A stretch of 64,000 nt of DNA from Pseudomonas solani (lineage in GTDB: Bacteria > Pseudomonadota > Gammaproteobacteria > Pseudomonadales > Pseudomonadaceae), in the NCBI RefSeq assembly GCF_026072635.1, contig NZ_AP023081.1:6568501-6632500 (forward strand), given 5' to 3'. Position 1 is the first letter of the stretch; every line of letters begins with the position of its first letter. The notes below the pieces were generated by a model. That model worked only from the letters and a program-made list of their open reading frames with translations, ran no database searches and was not told the origin of the DNA. The translations under genes were made by a program, and so were the position numbers. This document shows positions 23,653 through 32,740 of this stretch, one piece after another.

Positions 23653-23776
23653 TCCAGAGTGAGCGGCGGCTGCAGGCTCCGAGCTCTGATTGCATCTCCG
23701 TCCGGAGAGCCAAAAAGCAAAGCCACGCTCCAATAGACCTCCACCAACCGAGTGACCAGGTGATGGTGGGCGGAAT

Positions 23777-23804
23777 GAAAAGGCCCGCTTGCGCGGGCCT
23801 TTTC
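23777..23804 (-). terminator. Terminator of htpG
   Basis: On the minus strand GAAAAGGCCCGC GCAA GCGGGCCTTTTC forms a strong stem ending in a T run, 19 bp after the htpG stop codon. Confidence 0.85.
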
Positions 23805-23822
23805 CGGGGTGCGTTACAGGCT

Positions 23823-25721
23823 TCAGGCGGAGAGTTCCACCAGCAGCTTGTTGAGGCGGCGCACATAGGCGGCCGGGTCCTTGAGGCTGTCGCCAGCGGC
23901 CAGGGCAGCCTGGTCGAAGAGGATGTGCGAGAGCTCGCCGAAGCGGTCTTCGTCCTGCTCGCCATCGAGTTTCTCGATCAGCGGGTGGGCCGGGTTGAAC
24001 TCGAAGATCGGCTTGGAATCCGGGACCTTCTGGCCGCTGGCCTCGAGGATCTGGCGCATCTGCAGGCCGAGGTCCTGTTCGCCGATGGCGAGGATCGCCG
24101 GGGAGTCGGTCAGGCGGTGCGAGACGCGCACTTCCGAGACTTCCTCGCCGAGGGCGGTCTTGAGGCGCTCGACCAGCCCTTCCTTGGCCTTGGCGACTTC
24201 TTCCTGGGCCTTCTTGTCCTCTTCCGAGTCCAGCTTGCCGAGGTCGAGGTCACCGCGTGCCACGTCGGCGAAGTGCTTGCCGTCGAACTCGGTGAGGTAG
24301 CTCATCAGCCACTCGTCGATGCGGTCGGTGAGCAGCAGCACTTCGATGCCTTTCTTGCGGAAGACTTCCAGGTGCGGGCTGTTCTTCACCTGGGCGTAGG
24401 ATTCGCCGGTGAGGAAGTAGACCTTGTCCTGGCCTTCCTTCATGCGGCCGATGTAGTCGGCCAGGGAGACGCTCTGCTCGCCGCTTTCGTCGCTGGTGGA
24501 GGCGAAGCGCAGCAGGCCGGCGATCTTCTCCTTGTTGGCGAAGTCTTCCGCCGGGCCTTCCTTGAGGACCTGGCCGAAGTTCTTCCAGAAGCCCTTGTAT
24601 TGCTCGGGTTCGTTCTTGGCCAGCTTCTCCAGCATGTCCAGCACGCGCTTGGTCAGCGCGGACTTCATGGAATCGACCACCGGGCCGGTCTGGAGGATTT
24701 CGCGGGAGACGTTCAGCGACAGGTCGTTGGAGTCGACCACGCCCTTGATGAAGCGCAGGTACAGCGGCAGGAACTGCTCGGCCTGGTCCATGATGAACAC
24801 GCGCTGCACGTAGAGCTTGAGGCCGCGCGGCGCTTCACGCTGGTACAGGTCGAACGGCGCACGGGCCGGGACGTACAGCAGCGAGGTGTATTCCAGCTTG
24901 CCTTCGACCTTGTTGTGGCTCCAGGACAGCGGGTTTTCGAAGTCGTGGGCGACGTGCTTGTAGAACTCCTGGTATTCCTCGTCCTTCACCTCGGTGCGCG
25001 GACGGGTCCACAGGGCACTGGCGCGGTTGACGGTTTCCCACTCGACCTCGGCCGGAGCGTCTTCACCGTGGTGTTCCTTCGGCAGCTCGATGGGCAGGGC
25101 GATGTGGTCGGAGTATTTCTTGATGACATTGCGCAGGCGCCAGCCATCGGCGAACTCTTCTTCGCCGCTCTTCAGGTGCAGGACGATGCGGGTGCCGCGC
25201 TCGGCCTTCTCGGCGCTGGCGATGTCGAACTCGCCCTCGCCTTTCGACGACCAGTGCACGCCTTCGCTGGCGGCGAGGCCGGCACGGCGGCTGTAGACAT
25301 CGACCTTGTCGGCGACGATGAACGCGGAGTAGAAGCCCACGCCGAACTGACCGATGAGGTGCGAGTCCTTCTTCTGGTCGCCGGAGAGGTTCTTGAGGAA
25401 ATCGGCGGTACCGGACTTGGCGATGGTGCCGAGGTGGGCGATGACTTCATCGCGGCTCATGCCGATGCCGTTGTCTTCGAGGGTGACGGTCTTGGCGTCC
25501 TTGTCGAAGCTCACGCGGATCTTCAGCTCGGCGCCGCCTTCGAGCAGCTCGGGCTTGGCCAGCGCTTCGAAACGCAGCTTGTCGGCGGCGTCGGAGGCGT
25601 TGGAGATCAGCTCGCGCAGGAAGATTTCCTTGTTCGAGTACAGGGAATGGATCATCAGGTGAAGCAGTTGCTTCACTTCGGTCTGGAAGCCCAGGGTTTC
25701 TTTTTGAGTCTCCACACTCAT
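23823..25721 (-). CDS. htpG: Molecular chaperone HtpG (bacterial Hsp90)
   Basis: A 632-residue Hsp90: N-terminal ATPase (IFLRELISNASDAADKLRF, LEDNGIGMSRDEV, GQFGVGFYSAFIVADKV), middle domain, and C-terminal dimerisation domain ending LNKLLVELSA. It folds and remodels client proteins using ATP in the cytoplasm. The start at 25721 (MSVETQ) follows the P. aeruginosa protein; an ATG two codons earlier (25727) is closer to the GGAG site and is equally possible. It has its own terminator. No clear heat-shock promoter was identified. Confidence 0.97.
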   Translation of the reverse strand: MSVETQKETLGFQTEVKQLLHLMIHSLYSNKEIFLRELISNASDAADKLRFEALAKPELLEGGAELKIRVSFDKDAKTVTLEDNGIGMSRDEVIAHLGTIAKSGTADFLKNLSGDQKKDSHLIGQFGVGFYSAFIVADKVDVYSRRAGLAASEGVHWSSKGEGEFDIASAEKAERGTRIVLHLKSGEEEFADGWRLRNVIKKYSDHIALPIELPKEHHGEDAPAEVEWETVNRASALWTRPRTEVKDEEYQEFYKHVAHDFENPLSWSHNKVEGKLEYTSLLYVPARAPFDLYQREAPRGLKLYVQRVFIMDQAEQFLPLYLRFIKGVVDSNDLSLNVSREILQTGPVVDSMKSALTKRVLDMLEKLAKNEPEQYKGFWKNFGQVLKEGPAEDFANKEKIAGLLRFASTSDESGEQSVSLADYIGRMKEGQDKVYFLTGESYAQVKNSPHLEVFRKKGIEVLLLTDRIDEWLMSYLTEFDGKHFADVARGDLDLGKLDSEEDKKAQEEVAKAKEGLVERLKTALGEEVSEVRVSHRLTDSPAILAIGEQDLGLQMRQILEASGQKVPDSKPIFEFNPAHPLIEKLDGEQDEDRFGELSHILFDQAALAAGDSLKDPAAYVRRLNKLLVELSA

Positions 25722-25855
25722 GGTCATCTAACTCCACGGATGATTAGGCCGCTACTGCGGCGGATGTCACCCAGATGGGGGCTAGCTGTTCAATTTCAAG
25801 GGCTTGCACGGAGACGGCCGACGACCGCCTGGGCAGGCGGTCGTGGCGGGATGGC

Positions 25856-27103
25856 TCAGGGCTCGAGCAGTTCGATGCGGGCGACTTCTTCGGGGCGCAG
25901 CACGAAGCTGGCCTCGCCCTGCCCGGAGATGTTGCGGCGGATGATGATCTGGCCATCGGCGTTGATGCCGTTGAAGCGCCCTTCCGCCAGGCTGCCACGC
26001 TGGGTCTGCACGCGCATGGTGAGGTTCTGGTAGTGGTTGGGGTTGTTCAACAGGCGCTCCAGGGAGAAGCGCAGGCGGCGATCGGCCGGGCGCGAGGGGC
26101 GCTCGGCAGGGGCGACCTCGGGCTCGGCGCCAGCGGTTTCGGCCTTGGCCTGCACGCTGGGCAGCGGCGGGAAGCGGTCGCCCTTGATGGCCCAGCCACG
26201 CAGGTCGCTGCGGGTGAACTGCAACGGCAGGTGCTGGGCGTTGCCGTCGATGCGCGCGTCCACTTCCAGCTCCAGTTCCCGCGCCGGCAGGCTCACGGCG
26301 GGCAGCCGCGCAAGTTCGACGTTGCGGGTGGCGAAACGGCGCTGCAGGTAGTCACGGGCGACATGCTGCAGGGTGTCCACGGAATCGTGGCGCAGGTCGA
26401 CCTGGCCGTCCTGGTAGCGCAGGCGATCGGTGAACAGTTCGACCTCGCCGCTGAGGGTGGTCTTGAACTGCGGCGGCAGCACCAGGTGGAAGGCGCCGGC
26501 GAGCACATTCGGGCCCTGGCGCTTGAGGTCCAGGTGCAGGGTGTAGCCCTTGGCCAGGCGCCGCGCTTCGGGCAGTTCCTGCTCCGGCAGCAGCCAGCTG
26601 ATTTCCACTTCCGGCTTGCTGCCGGGGTCTTCGGGCAGCACGTCCAGGCGCAGCTCGCCTTCGGGTTGCTGCGCCAGGCGGATGCTCACCTCGCGCCGTG
26701 CGAAGAAGTCCTGGCCTTCACGCAGGCTCAACACGCCGTCGATGAGTTCCGCCTGTTGCGGCTGGAACGGCTGGCCGTTGAGTTCGCCACGCAGGTGGAT
26801 GGCCAGTTCGCTGGGCTCCCGGCGCTCGCCTTTGAGCCACTCGAGGTTGACGATGGCGTGCAGGCGCTCGGGGTCGCTGTAGGCCAGCAGGGTCAGCCCG
26901 ACGATCAGCGGGATGAAGCCGAGGGCAACGAGCATCACCGCCTTGCGCGCGGTGCGCCAGTGCGCGGCGATATAGCCGAGGGTGATTGGCGGCAGCAGGC
27001 TGCCGATTCCCCACAGCAGGCTGGTACCGAAGGCGAGCATGACCAGCCAGACGAGACCGGCGAGGATCAGCAACAGCCCGCCGAGGATCAGTAGTGCATC
27101 CAT
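25856..27103 (-). CDS. Membrane-anchored hypothetical protein upstream of htpG
   Basis: A 415-residue protein with three hydrophobic segments in the first 75 residues (about 3-22, 24-46 and 55-74), then a 340-residue soluble, beta-rich part rich in charged residues, with a Glu/Pro/Ala linker around 330-350. No catalytic motif is apparent. I do not recognise the family beyond a similar protein at this place in P. aeruginosa (PA1595, from memory). AAGGAA precedes the ATG. It lies between the thioesterase pair and htpG on the same strand; a link to chaperone function is only positional. Confidence 0.75.
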   Translation of the reverse strand: MDALLILGGLLLILAGLVWLVMLAFGTSLLWGIGSLLPPITLGYIAAHWRTARKAVMLVALGFIPLIVGLTLLAYSDPERLHAIVNLEWLKGERREPSELAIHLRGELNGQPFQPQQAELIDGVLSLREGQDFFARREVSIRLAQQPEGELRLDVLPEDPGSKPEVEISWLLPEQELPEARRLAKGYTLHLDLKRQGPNVLAGAFHLVLPPQFKTTLSGEVELFTDRLRYQDGQVDLRHDSVDTLQHVARDYLQRRFATRNVELARLPAVSLPARELELEVDARIDGNAQHLPLQFTRSDLRGWAIKGDRFPPLPSVQAKAETAGAEPEVAPAERPSRPADRRLRFSLERLLNNPNHYQNLTMRVQTQRGSLAEGRFNGINADGQIIIRRNISGQGEASFVLRPEEVARIELLEP

Positions 27104-27150
27104 CCAGGATTCCTTGATGCAGGACCGGGCGCATGGTGCCCGGCCACGGG

Positions 27151-27594
27151 TCAGGGTTCGTCGACCTTGAAGTGGGCACGGGCGGTGGCGATGGGCTCGG
27201 TCTGGTTGGTCTGCCAGGCGGTGATGGCGACGTTGGCGACGCGGCGCCCCTGTCGCCAGACCTGGCAGGTGGCGAAGGTGTCACGATAGTGCCCGGCGCG
27301 TAGGTAATCTATCGAGAAGTCGATGATTTTGGGCAAATGTGGGATGCCCATGAACATCAGCAGGTGGAGCATCGCGGCATGCTCCATGAAGCCGGCGATG
27401 ACGCCGCCATGGATGGCCGGCAGGGTCGGGTTGCCGATGTTGTCCTTGTTGGCCGGCAGGCGGAACACCATGTCCTCTCCCAGGCGCAGGCATTCGATGC
27501 CCAGCAGCTTGGCGTAGGGGATCAGGCACACCAGCGAGTCGTAGTCGTTCTTGTCGTGGGCTTCGCGCACCAGGGCGTCGAGGTCGAGCTTCAT
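27151..27594 (-). CDS. PaaI-type hotdog thioesterase, second of a coupled pair
   Basis: A 147-residue single-domain hotdog protein with PAIHGGVIAGFMEHAAML, the family's HGG and helix region (the acid residue is E in this copy), and FSIDYLRAG. Such enzymes hydrolyse acyl- or aryl-CoA thioesters. Its ATG overlaps the TGA of the upstream paralogue (27591-27594). The two copies have diverged strongly, so they may form a heteromer or act on different substrates. Confidence 0.85.
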   Translation of the reverse strand: MKLDLDALVREAHDKNDYDSLVCLIPYAKLLGIECLRLGEDMVFRLPANKDNIGNPTLPAIHGGVIAGFMEHAAMLHLLMFMGIPHLPKIIDFSIDYLRAGHYRDTFATCQVWRQGRRVANVAITAWQTNQTEPIATARAHFKVDEP

Positions 27595-28046
27595 GCCGCA
27601 CCTCCCTTCTTCAGCTGGCTGGGCTTGCCCATGCGCATGAAGGCGCCGACCACGTGGGCGATGGGCTGTTCGGGGTCGTCCTGGTAGGCGTAGCCACGGG
27701 TGAAGATGACGTTCGGCGTGACGCGGTAGCACTCGGCAAAGCCGTAGACGTCCTTGTTCGGTTCGGCCGGGTGCATGTAGTCGATGCGCAGGTCGAGGGT
27801 CGGGCAGATCTCGAACTCGGGCAGCACACAGACGGTGGAGATGCCGCAGGTGGTGTCCATCAGGGTGGTTATGGCGCCGCCATGGATGACGCCGGTTTCC
27901 GGGTTGCCGATGATCTGCTCGCTGTAGGGCAGGCACAGGGTCAGGCCCTTGCTGTCGGCGCTCTGTACCCGCAGGCCGAGCACCTGGCAATGGCGCAGCA
28001 CCGAGAGGAAGCGCTGGGCGTTGTCGAGAATGGGGTTGTCGCTCAT
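27591..28046 (-). CDS. PaaI-type hotdog thioesterase, first of a coupled pair
   Basis: A 151-residue hotdog-fold thioesterase with GVIHGGAITTLMDTTCGI (HGG plus catalytic D) and LRIDYMHPA. The ATG at 28046 (MSDNP) is taken because conservation begins there; the frame is open further upstream. It is followed with a 4-nt overlap by a second hotdog gene. The substrate is unknown; no fatty-acid or aromatic catabolic genes are adjacent. Confidence 0.87.
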   Translation of the reverse strand: MSDNPILDNAQRFLSVLRHCQVLGLRVQSADSKGLTLCLPYSEQIIGNPETGVIHGGAITTLMDTTCGISTVCVLPEFEICPTLDLRIDYMHPAEPNKDVYGFAECYRVTPNVIFTRGYAYQDDPEQPIAHVVGAFMRMGKPSQLKKGGAA

Positions 28047-28182
28047 CCGGTGGTTCCATGGCGTTGGCGTGAAGGCGCGCATGATACCGCGCGGCCCGCC
28101 GCTGGGGCGATCCGGCTGAACTTCGAGGGCCAGGGAGGCTCGAAAGGTCGTCGTGCAACCACCAAGACCTAGGAGAATTCCC

Positions 28183-28413
28183 ATGCACAAGTCCTATGCC
28201 TATGCGCTTCTGATCGCCACCAGCCTGGGCCTCGCCGCCTGCGACAAGCCGGCCGACGACAAGGCTGCGCAGCCGAGCGAAACCCCGCCCGCCGCCACCC
28301 AGCCGGCCCCCAGCGGTGCACCGCAGACCCCGGCACCGGCACCGACCCCGGCCGCCCCCACCACCGCTCCCGAGCCCGCTCCCCAAGGCGGCCAGCCCAG
28401 CGGCCAGCAGTAA
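28183..28413 (+). CDS. Small Pro/Ala-rich lipoprotein
   Basis: A 76-residue protein: signal peptide with lipobox (LGLAAC, cysteine near residue 18), then a low-complexity tail of Pro, Ala, Thr and Gln. AGGAG lies 7 bp before the ATG at 28183. Probably a disordered lipid-anchored periplasmic or surface peptide. Its leader resembles that of the next small lipoprotein (SYAYALLIATSLGLAAC against SYALMLAFTLGLAAC), suggesting duplication with later divergence of the tail. Confidence 0.75.
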   Translation: MHKSYAYALLIATSLGLAACDKPADDKAAQPSETPPAATQPAPSGAPQTPAPAPTPAAPTTAPEPAPQGGQPSGQQ

Positions 28414-28423
28414 CCCCCGCTCT

Positions 28424-28455
28424 CCGCCAGCCCCTGCTACCCCGGGGGCTGGCGG
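28424..28455 (+). terminator. Hairpin after the first small lipoprotein gene
   Basis: ccgccagcccc and ggggctggcgg form an 11-bp perfect stem (28424-28434, 28445-28455) with a 10-nt loop. There is no T run, so it may be a stability or Rho-type element and not an intrinsic terminator. Confidence 0.45.
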
Positions 28456-28546
28456 CATACCGAGGAACTAAAGCGAAACGCCTGGGCTCCAAAACGGCAC
28501 GAGGTGAAGCCACTCACCCGATCCATGTCGAACCAGGAGAAACACC

Positions 28547-28837
28547 GTGCGCAAGACCCTTTCCTATGCCCTGATGCTGGCCTTTACCCTGGGCCTGGCA
28601 GCCTGCGAAAAAACCCCGGAAGACAAGATGGAGTCGGCCAAGGAGTCGGCGTCCGAAGCGATGGAGTCCCTGGGGGATGCCGCCAAGGAAAGTGGCGAGG
28701 CGGCCGAGCAGAAGGCCGATCAGCTCACCGGCCACGAACCTACCGCGGGCGAGAAGGCAGAAGATGCCGCCGACGATATCGGCGATGCCGTGGAAGGTGC
28801 CGGCGACGAAGCCAAGGACGCCATCGACGGCAAGTGA
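28547..28837 (+). CDS. Small charged helical lipoprotein (GTG start)
   Basis: A 96-residue protein: signal peptide and lipobox (LGLAAC), then an Ala/Glu/Lys/Asp-rich tail without proline in long stretches, predicted to be helical, with repeats of the type xDAAKESGEAAE. AGGAG lies before the GTG start. Similar small lipoproteins are frequent in Pseudomonas and uncharacterised. A terminator follows within 30 bp. Confidence 0.78.
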   Translation: MRKTLSYALMLAFTLGLAACEKTPEDKMESAKESASEAMESLGDAAKESGEAAEQKADQLTGHEPTAGEKAEDAADDIGDAVEGAGDEAKDAIDGK

Positions 28838-28862
28838 GCCGCGCAGCAATCGCCATAACGCA

Positions 28863-28890
28863 AAGGCCCGCATGATGCGGGCCTTCTTGT
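28863..28890 (+). terminator. Terminator of the second small lipoprotein gene
   Basis: aaggcccgcatgatgcgggc with its partner ctt forms a 9-10-bp stem, followed by cttgt. Confidence 0.75.
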
Positions 28891-28928
28891 ATCTGCGAGG
28901 TGCCTTCAGTGGCCGATGAACAGCGTGA

Positions 28929-29318
28929 TCAAAGCACCGGGCTGAGCATCAACAGCAGGCAGCAGACCAGCCCGACGACCCATACCAGGCTGCGCAGCAG
29001 GTGGATGTCGTTCCAGTAGAGGAACAGGTAGATCACCCTGGAGACGATGAACACCAACGCCAGCAGGTCGATCAGCCAGCCACGGGTGTCTGTGGTATGG
29101 GCCATCAGTACACCGGCGGCGAACAGCGGGAAGATTTCTAGGCTGTTGAGGTGCGCCCCCAGCGCGCGACCGCCGAAGCCGGTCAGACGGGATTGCTGAG
29201 CCCGGGGATGGTGATTGTCATAGCCGCCACCCTCCTCCTTCATGGCCCTGGCCACGGGAATCTTGGCGATGTAGATCAGCAGGGCAGCGAAGAATACGCA
29301 CCAGAACGGAATACTCAT
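28929..29318 (-). CDS. MAPEG family membrane protein
   Basis: A 129-residue protein with four hydrophobic segments and MAPEG-type features (EGGGYDNHHPRAQQ, RALGAHLNSLEIFPLFAAGV). Family members are glutathione-dependent or of unknown function in bacteria. Its start overlaps the stop of the DUF599 gene (29315-29318), so both are translated together. GGAG lies 8 bp before the ATG. Confidence 0.85.
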   Translation of the reverse strand: MSIPFWCVFFAALLIYIAKIPVARAMKEEGGGYDNHHPRAQQSRLTGFGGRALGAHLNSLEIFPLFAAGVLMAHTTDTRGWLIDLLALVFIVSRVIYLFLYWNDIHLLRSLVWVVGLVCCLLLMLSPVL

Positions 29319-30067
29319 TCGTTTTTCTCCTTCGGCGGTTCCACCGCCTGTGTCGTCGGGGTGTACACCATCACCTCTAGCACAGCGGAGTGGAACTCGC
29401 GTCGGTACAGCACGAAAACCACACCCGCGGTGATCAGCATGAAGAACCAGGGATTGATGAACCAGGCGAGCATGGCCAGGCCGAAGTAGTAGCTGCGCAA
29501 GCCCAGGTTGAACTGGTTGGCGGCGAGGGAGATGACCCGCGCGGTGCGCGTGGCGAAGTCCTTGCGCTCCTGCTCGCCGACGTTGCGCTCGCCGATCATC
29601 GGCGCCGAGCCCACCAGCACGGCGGCGAAGTTGTACTGGCGCATGCACCAGCTGAAGGTGAAGAACGAGTAGACGAACACCACGGCGATGGCCAGCAGCT
29701 TGAGTTCGGACATGCCACGGCTGGCCGGCTCGACATAGGGCAGGTCGGCGAGGATCGAGACGGCGCGGTCGGTAGAGCCGAGCACGGTGAGCACGCCGGC
29801 GAGGATGATCAGGGTGCTGGAGGCGAAGAACGAGGCGTTGCGCTCGAGGTTGCCGATCACGCTGGCGTCGGCGATGCGGTTGTCGCGCAGCAGCAGGCGG
29901 CGCATCCAGTCTTCGCGGTAGAGGTGCATGACGGAGGCGAGGCAAGGGGTGTCCCTGCCCTTCCAGGTGGCGTAGCGGGTGTAGCCGCCCCAGCAGAGGG
30001 TGAACCAGAGGATGGCCAGCAGGTTCCACAGGGCGTGGAAGTCGATCAGCTCGGAGATGTCGTTCAT
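29315..30067 (-). CDS. DUF599 family membrane protein
   Basis: A 250-residue membrane protein with about four to five hydrophobic segments and typical DUF599 sequence (FHALWNLLAILWF, GNLERNASFFASSTLIILAG, RVISLAANQFNLGLRSYYF). The family has no established function. The ATG at 30067 begins the conserved part. It is coupled to the MAPEG gene downstream. A homologue occupies the same place next to braB in P. aeruginosa, from memory. Confidence 0.85.
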   Translation of the reverse strand: MNDISELIDFHALWNLLAILWFTLCWGGYTRYATWKGRDTPCLASVMHLYREDWMRRLLLRDNRIADASVIGNLERNASFFASSTLIILAGVLTVLGSTDRAVSILADLPYVEPASRGMSELKLLAIAVVFVYSFFTFSWCMRQYNFAAVLVGSAPMIGERNVGEQERKDFATRTARVISLAANQFNLGLRSYYFGLAMLAWFINPWFFMLITAGVVFVLYRREFHSAVLEVMVYTPTTQAVEPPKEKNE

Positions 30068-30216
30068 GGGTGTCCTGCGCCGGTTCGTGGCCGGCTGGGG
30101 TCCGGGGAAATGGAAAACGGCAGGTAGACGCCACCAGGCCCCGTGGAAGACACCCCATGGCGACGATTGCGCGCCGCGAGCCCATTTTCCTATGGACGCG
30201 GTGCCATGGCGACCAT

Positions 30217-30242
30217 GAAAAAGGCCGCCCGAAGGCGGCCTC
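30217..30242 (-). terminator. Terminator of braB
   Basis: On the minus strand GAGGCCGCC TTCG GGCGGCCTTTTTC: a 9-bp stem with a stable TTCG loop and a T run, 20 bp after the braB stop codon. Confidence 0.85.
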
Positions 30243-30261
30243 TGATGCAGCGTACGCTGGC

Positions 30262-31575
30262 TCAGGCCGGCGCGACGGCGGGACGGCCGGCCAGACGGTC
30301 GACGATGACGGCCAGTACCAGTACCACCAGCACCGGCAGCAGCCAGGCCAGGCTCTGGCTGGAGAGCGGCAGGTGCTCGATGAAGGACGGCACCAGCGAC
30401 TTGAAGCCGGCGGCGCCCAGGCCATCGATGAGGCCGAAGAGCAGCGCGACCAGCATGGTGGGCACGAAAACGCGGCGCGACGACAGCCACAGGCGGTCGC
30501 ACAGGCTCAGCGCCACCAGGACGATAGCCAGAGGGTACAAACCGACCAGCACGGGCACCGAGAAGGCGATCAGCTGGGTCAGCCCCTGGTTGGCCACCAG
30601 CAGGCTGAACGCGGCGAGCCCGAGCACCACGGTGCGGTAGGAGACCGGCAGGATGCGGCTGAAGAACTCGCCGCAGGCGGTGAGCAGGCCCACGGCGGTG
30701 GTCAGGCACGCCAGGGTGATGACCACGGCCAGCAGCAGGCTGCCGATGGTGCCGAAGGTGTGCTGCACGTAGGCGGTGAGGATCTGCACGCCGTTCTGGG
30801 CCTCACCGGCGATGCCCTGGCTGGTGGCACCGAGGTAGAAGAGCGCGAGGTAGACAATGGCCAAGCCAGAGGCGGCGATGATGCCGGCGATGACCGAATA
30901 GCGGGTGACCAGGCCTGCGTCCTCGACGCCGTGGTCGCGGATGGCGGTGGCGATGACGATGCCGAATACCAGGGCGCCCAGGGTGTCCATGGTCAGGTAG
31001 CCCTGCAGGAAGCCTTCGACCAGCGGCGCGGTCTGGTAGGCCTGCGAGGTGCTGCCGATGGGGCCCGCCGGCATGCTCAGGGCGGCGCCGCCGAGTACCA
31101 GGAGTGCCGCCAGCAGCACGGGGGTGATGAACTTGCCGATGCTGTCGACCAGCTTGCCGGGGTTGAGGGCCAGGAACAGCACAGCTACGAAATACAGCGC
31201 GCTGTAGGTGAACAGAGCGATACCGCTTTCACCGGTGAAAGGTGCCACGCCCATCTCGAAGGAGACCACGGCAGTGCGCGGAGTGGCGAACAGGGGCCCT
31301 ATGGCCAGGTACACGGCTACCGCGAAGGCCAGGCCGGCGGTCTTGCCGAGTGGCGCGGTCAGGCGGTCCATGCCGCCACCGACGCGCGCCAGGGCGACCA
31401 CGGTGAGCAGCGGCAGCCCGACACCGGTGAGCAGGAAGCCCAGCGCGGCGCGCCAGACGTTGTCGCCTGCGGCCATGCCGGCGCTGGGCGGGAAGATGAT
31501 GTTGCCGGCGCCGAGGAACAGCGCGAATGTCATGAAGCCGAGGGCCAGGAGGTCCGAGCCTTTCAAACGAGTCAT
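30262..31575 (-). CDS. braB: Branched-chain amino acid:cation symporter BraB
   Basis: A 437-residue transporter of the LIVCS family with 12 predicted membrane helices, importing leucine, isoleucine and valine with a coupling ion. The N-terminus (LALGFMTFALFLGAGNIIFPP) and many later stretches read like P. aeruginosa BraB as remembered. The ATG at 31575 fits the family; a GTG at 31590 is an alternative. Neither has a good ribosome site, the ATG being preceded by CCCCCCT. The start overlaps the stop of a 10-codon frame (ATGA), so translation may depend on coupling. Confidence 0.93.
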   Translation of the reverse strand: MTRLKGSDLLALGFMTFALFLGAGNIIFPPSAGMAAGDNVWRAALGFLLTGVGLPLLTVVALARVGGGMDRLTAPLGKTAGLAFAVAVYLAIGPLFATPRTAVVSFEMGVAPFTGESGIALFTYSALYFVAVLFLALNPGKLVDSIGKFITPVLLAALLVLGGAALSMPAGPIGSTSQAYQTAPLVEGFLQGYLTMDTLGALVFGIVIATAIRDHGVEDAGLVTRYSVIAGIIAASGLAIVYLALFYLGATSQGIAGEAQNGVQILTAYVQHTFGTIGSLLLAVVITLACLTTAVGLLTACGEFFSRILPVSYRTVVLGLAAFSLLVANQGLTQLIAFSVPVLVGLYPLAIVLVALSLCDRLWLSSRRVFVPTMLVALLFGLIDGLGAAGFKSLVPSFIEHLPLSSQSLAWLLPVLVVLVLAVIVDRLAGRPAVAPA

Positions 31576-31604
31576 AGGGGGGAATACCACAGGCAGAATT
31601 TCAT
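31572..31604 (-). CDS. Possible 10-residue leader ORF overlapping braB
   Basis: ATG at 31604 opens a frame of ten codons (MKFCLWYSPL) whose TGA overlaps the braB ATG by 4 nt. It contains two leucine codons, the last being CTA, which is rare in such GC-rich genomes. No strong ribosome site precedes it. Speculative. Confidence 0.25.
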   Translation of the reverse strand: MKFCLWYSPL

Positions 31605-31810
31605 AGTTTCAGAGGGTTTCCCCGGGGTATGGGAAACGTCATCCATCCGTTTTGGGATCGACCATGGGTGCCCGTTACCTGCCCTTGTGGAGCCTGGCGA
31701 GCTTGAGGGGTGCAAGACTAGCGATTTGTGCAGCGGACCGGCACTGACATGCATCAGCCTGTCGACTGGAATTAACTATCTGTCGCCTGGAGGACAGGCG
31801 CAGGACAAAC

Positions 31811-31837
31811 ACAAAGGCCACCCGAAGGTGGCCTTTG
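31811..31837 (-). terminator. Terminator of sucCD
   Basis: On the minus strand AAAGGCCACC TTCG GGTGGCCTTTGTG: a 10-bp stem with a TTCG loop, 17 bp after the sucD stop codon. Confidence 0.83.
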
Positions 31838-31853
31838 CTCAGTTCGGAAAGCC

Positions 31854-32740
31854 TTAGGCCTTCTTCACTTCCCAACCGGTCAGCTCGGCCAGGGCCTTGC
31901 CGATGTCGGCCAGGGAACGCACGGTCTTCACACCCGCGTCCTGCAGGGCGGCGAACTTCTCGTCCGCAGTGCCCTTGCCGCCGGAGATGATGGCGCCAGC
32001 GTGGCCCATGCGCTTGCCGGCCGGAGCGGTGACACCCGCGATGTAGGACACCACCGGCTTGGTCACGTTGGCCTTGATGAAGGCAGCGGCTTCTTCTTCA
32101 GCGGAACCGCCGATCTCACCGATCATGACGATCGCTTCGGTCTTCGGGTCTTCCTGGAACAGCTTCAGGATGTCGATGAAGTTGGAGCCCGGGATCGGGT
32201 CGCCACCGATGCCCACGCAGGTGGACTGGCCGAAGCCGGCGTCGGTGGTCTGCTTCACGGCTTCATAGGTCAGGGTGCCGGAACGCGACACGATGCCTAC
32301 TTTGCCCGGCAGGTGGATGTGACCCGGCATGATGCCGATCTTGCACTCGCCGGGAGTGATCACGCCCGGGCAGTTCGGGCCGATCAGGCGTACGCCCAGC
32401 TCGTCGCACTTGACCTTGGCTTCCAGCATGTCGATGGTCGGGATGCCTTCGGTGATGCAGACGATCAGCTTGATGCCGCCGAAAGCCGCTTCGAGGATGG
32501 AATCCTTGCAGAACGGAGCCGGAACGTAGATCACCGAAGCGTCAGCGCCGGTGGCTTCCACGGCTTCCTTGACGGTGTTGAACACCGGCAGGCCGAGGTG
32601 GGTGGTGCCGCCCTTGCCGGGGGTCACGCCGCCGACCATCTTGGTGCCGTAGGCGATGGCTTGTTCGGAGTGGAAGGTACCCTGCGAGCCGGTGAAGCCC
32701 TGGCAGATTACTTTGGTGTCTTTATTGATCAGGACGCTCA

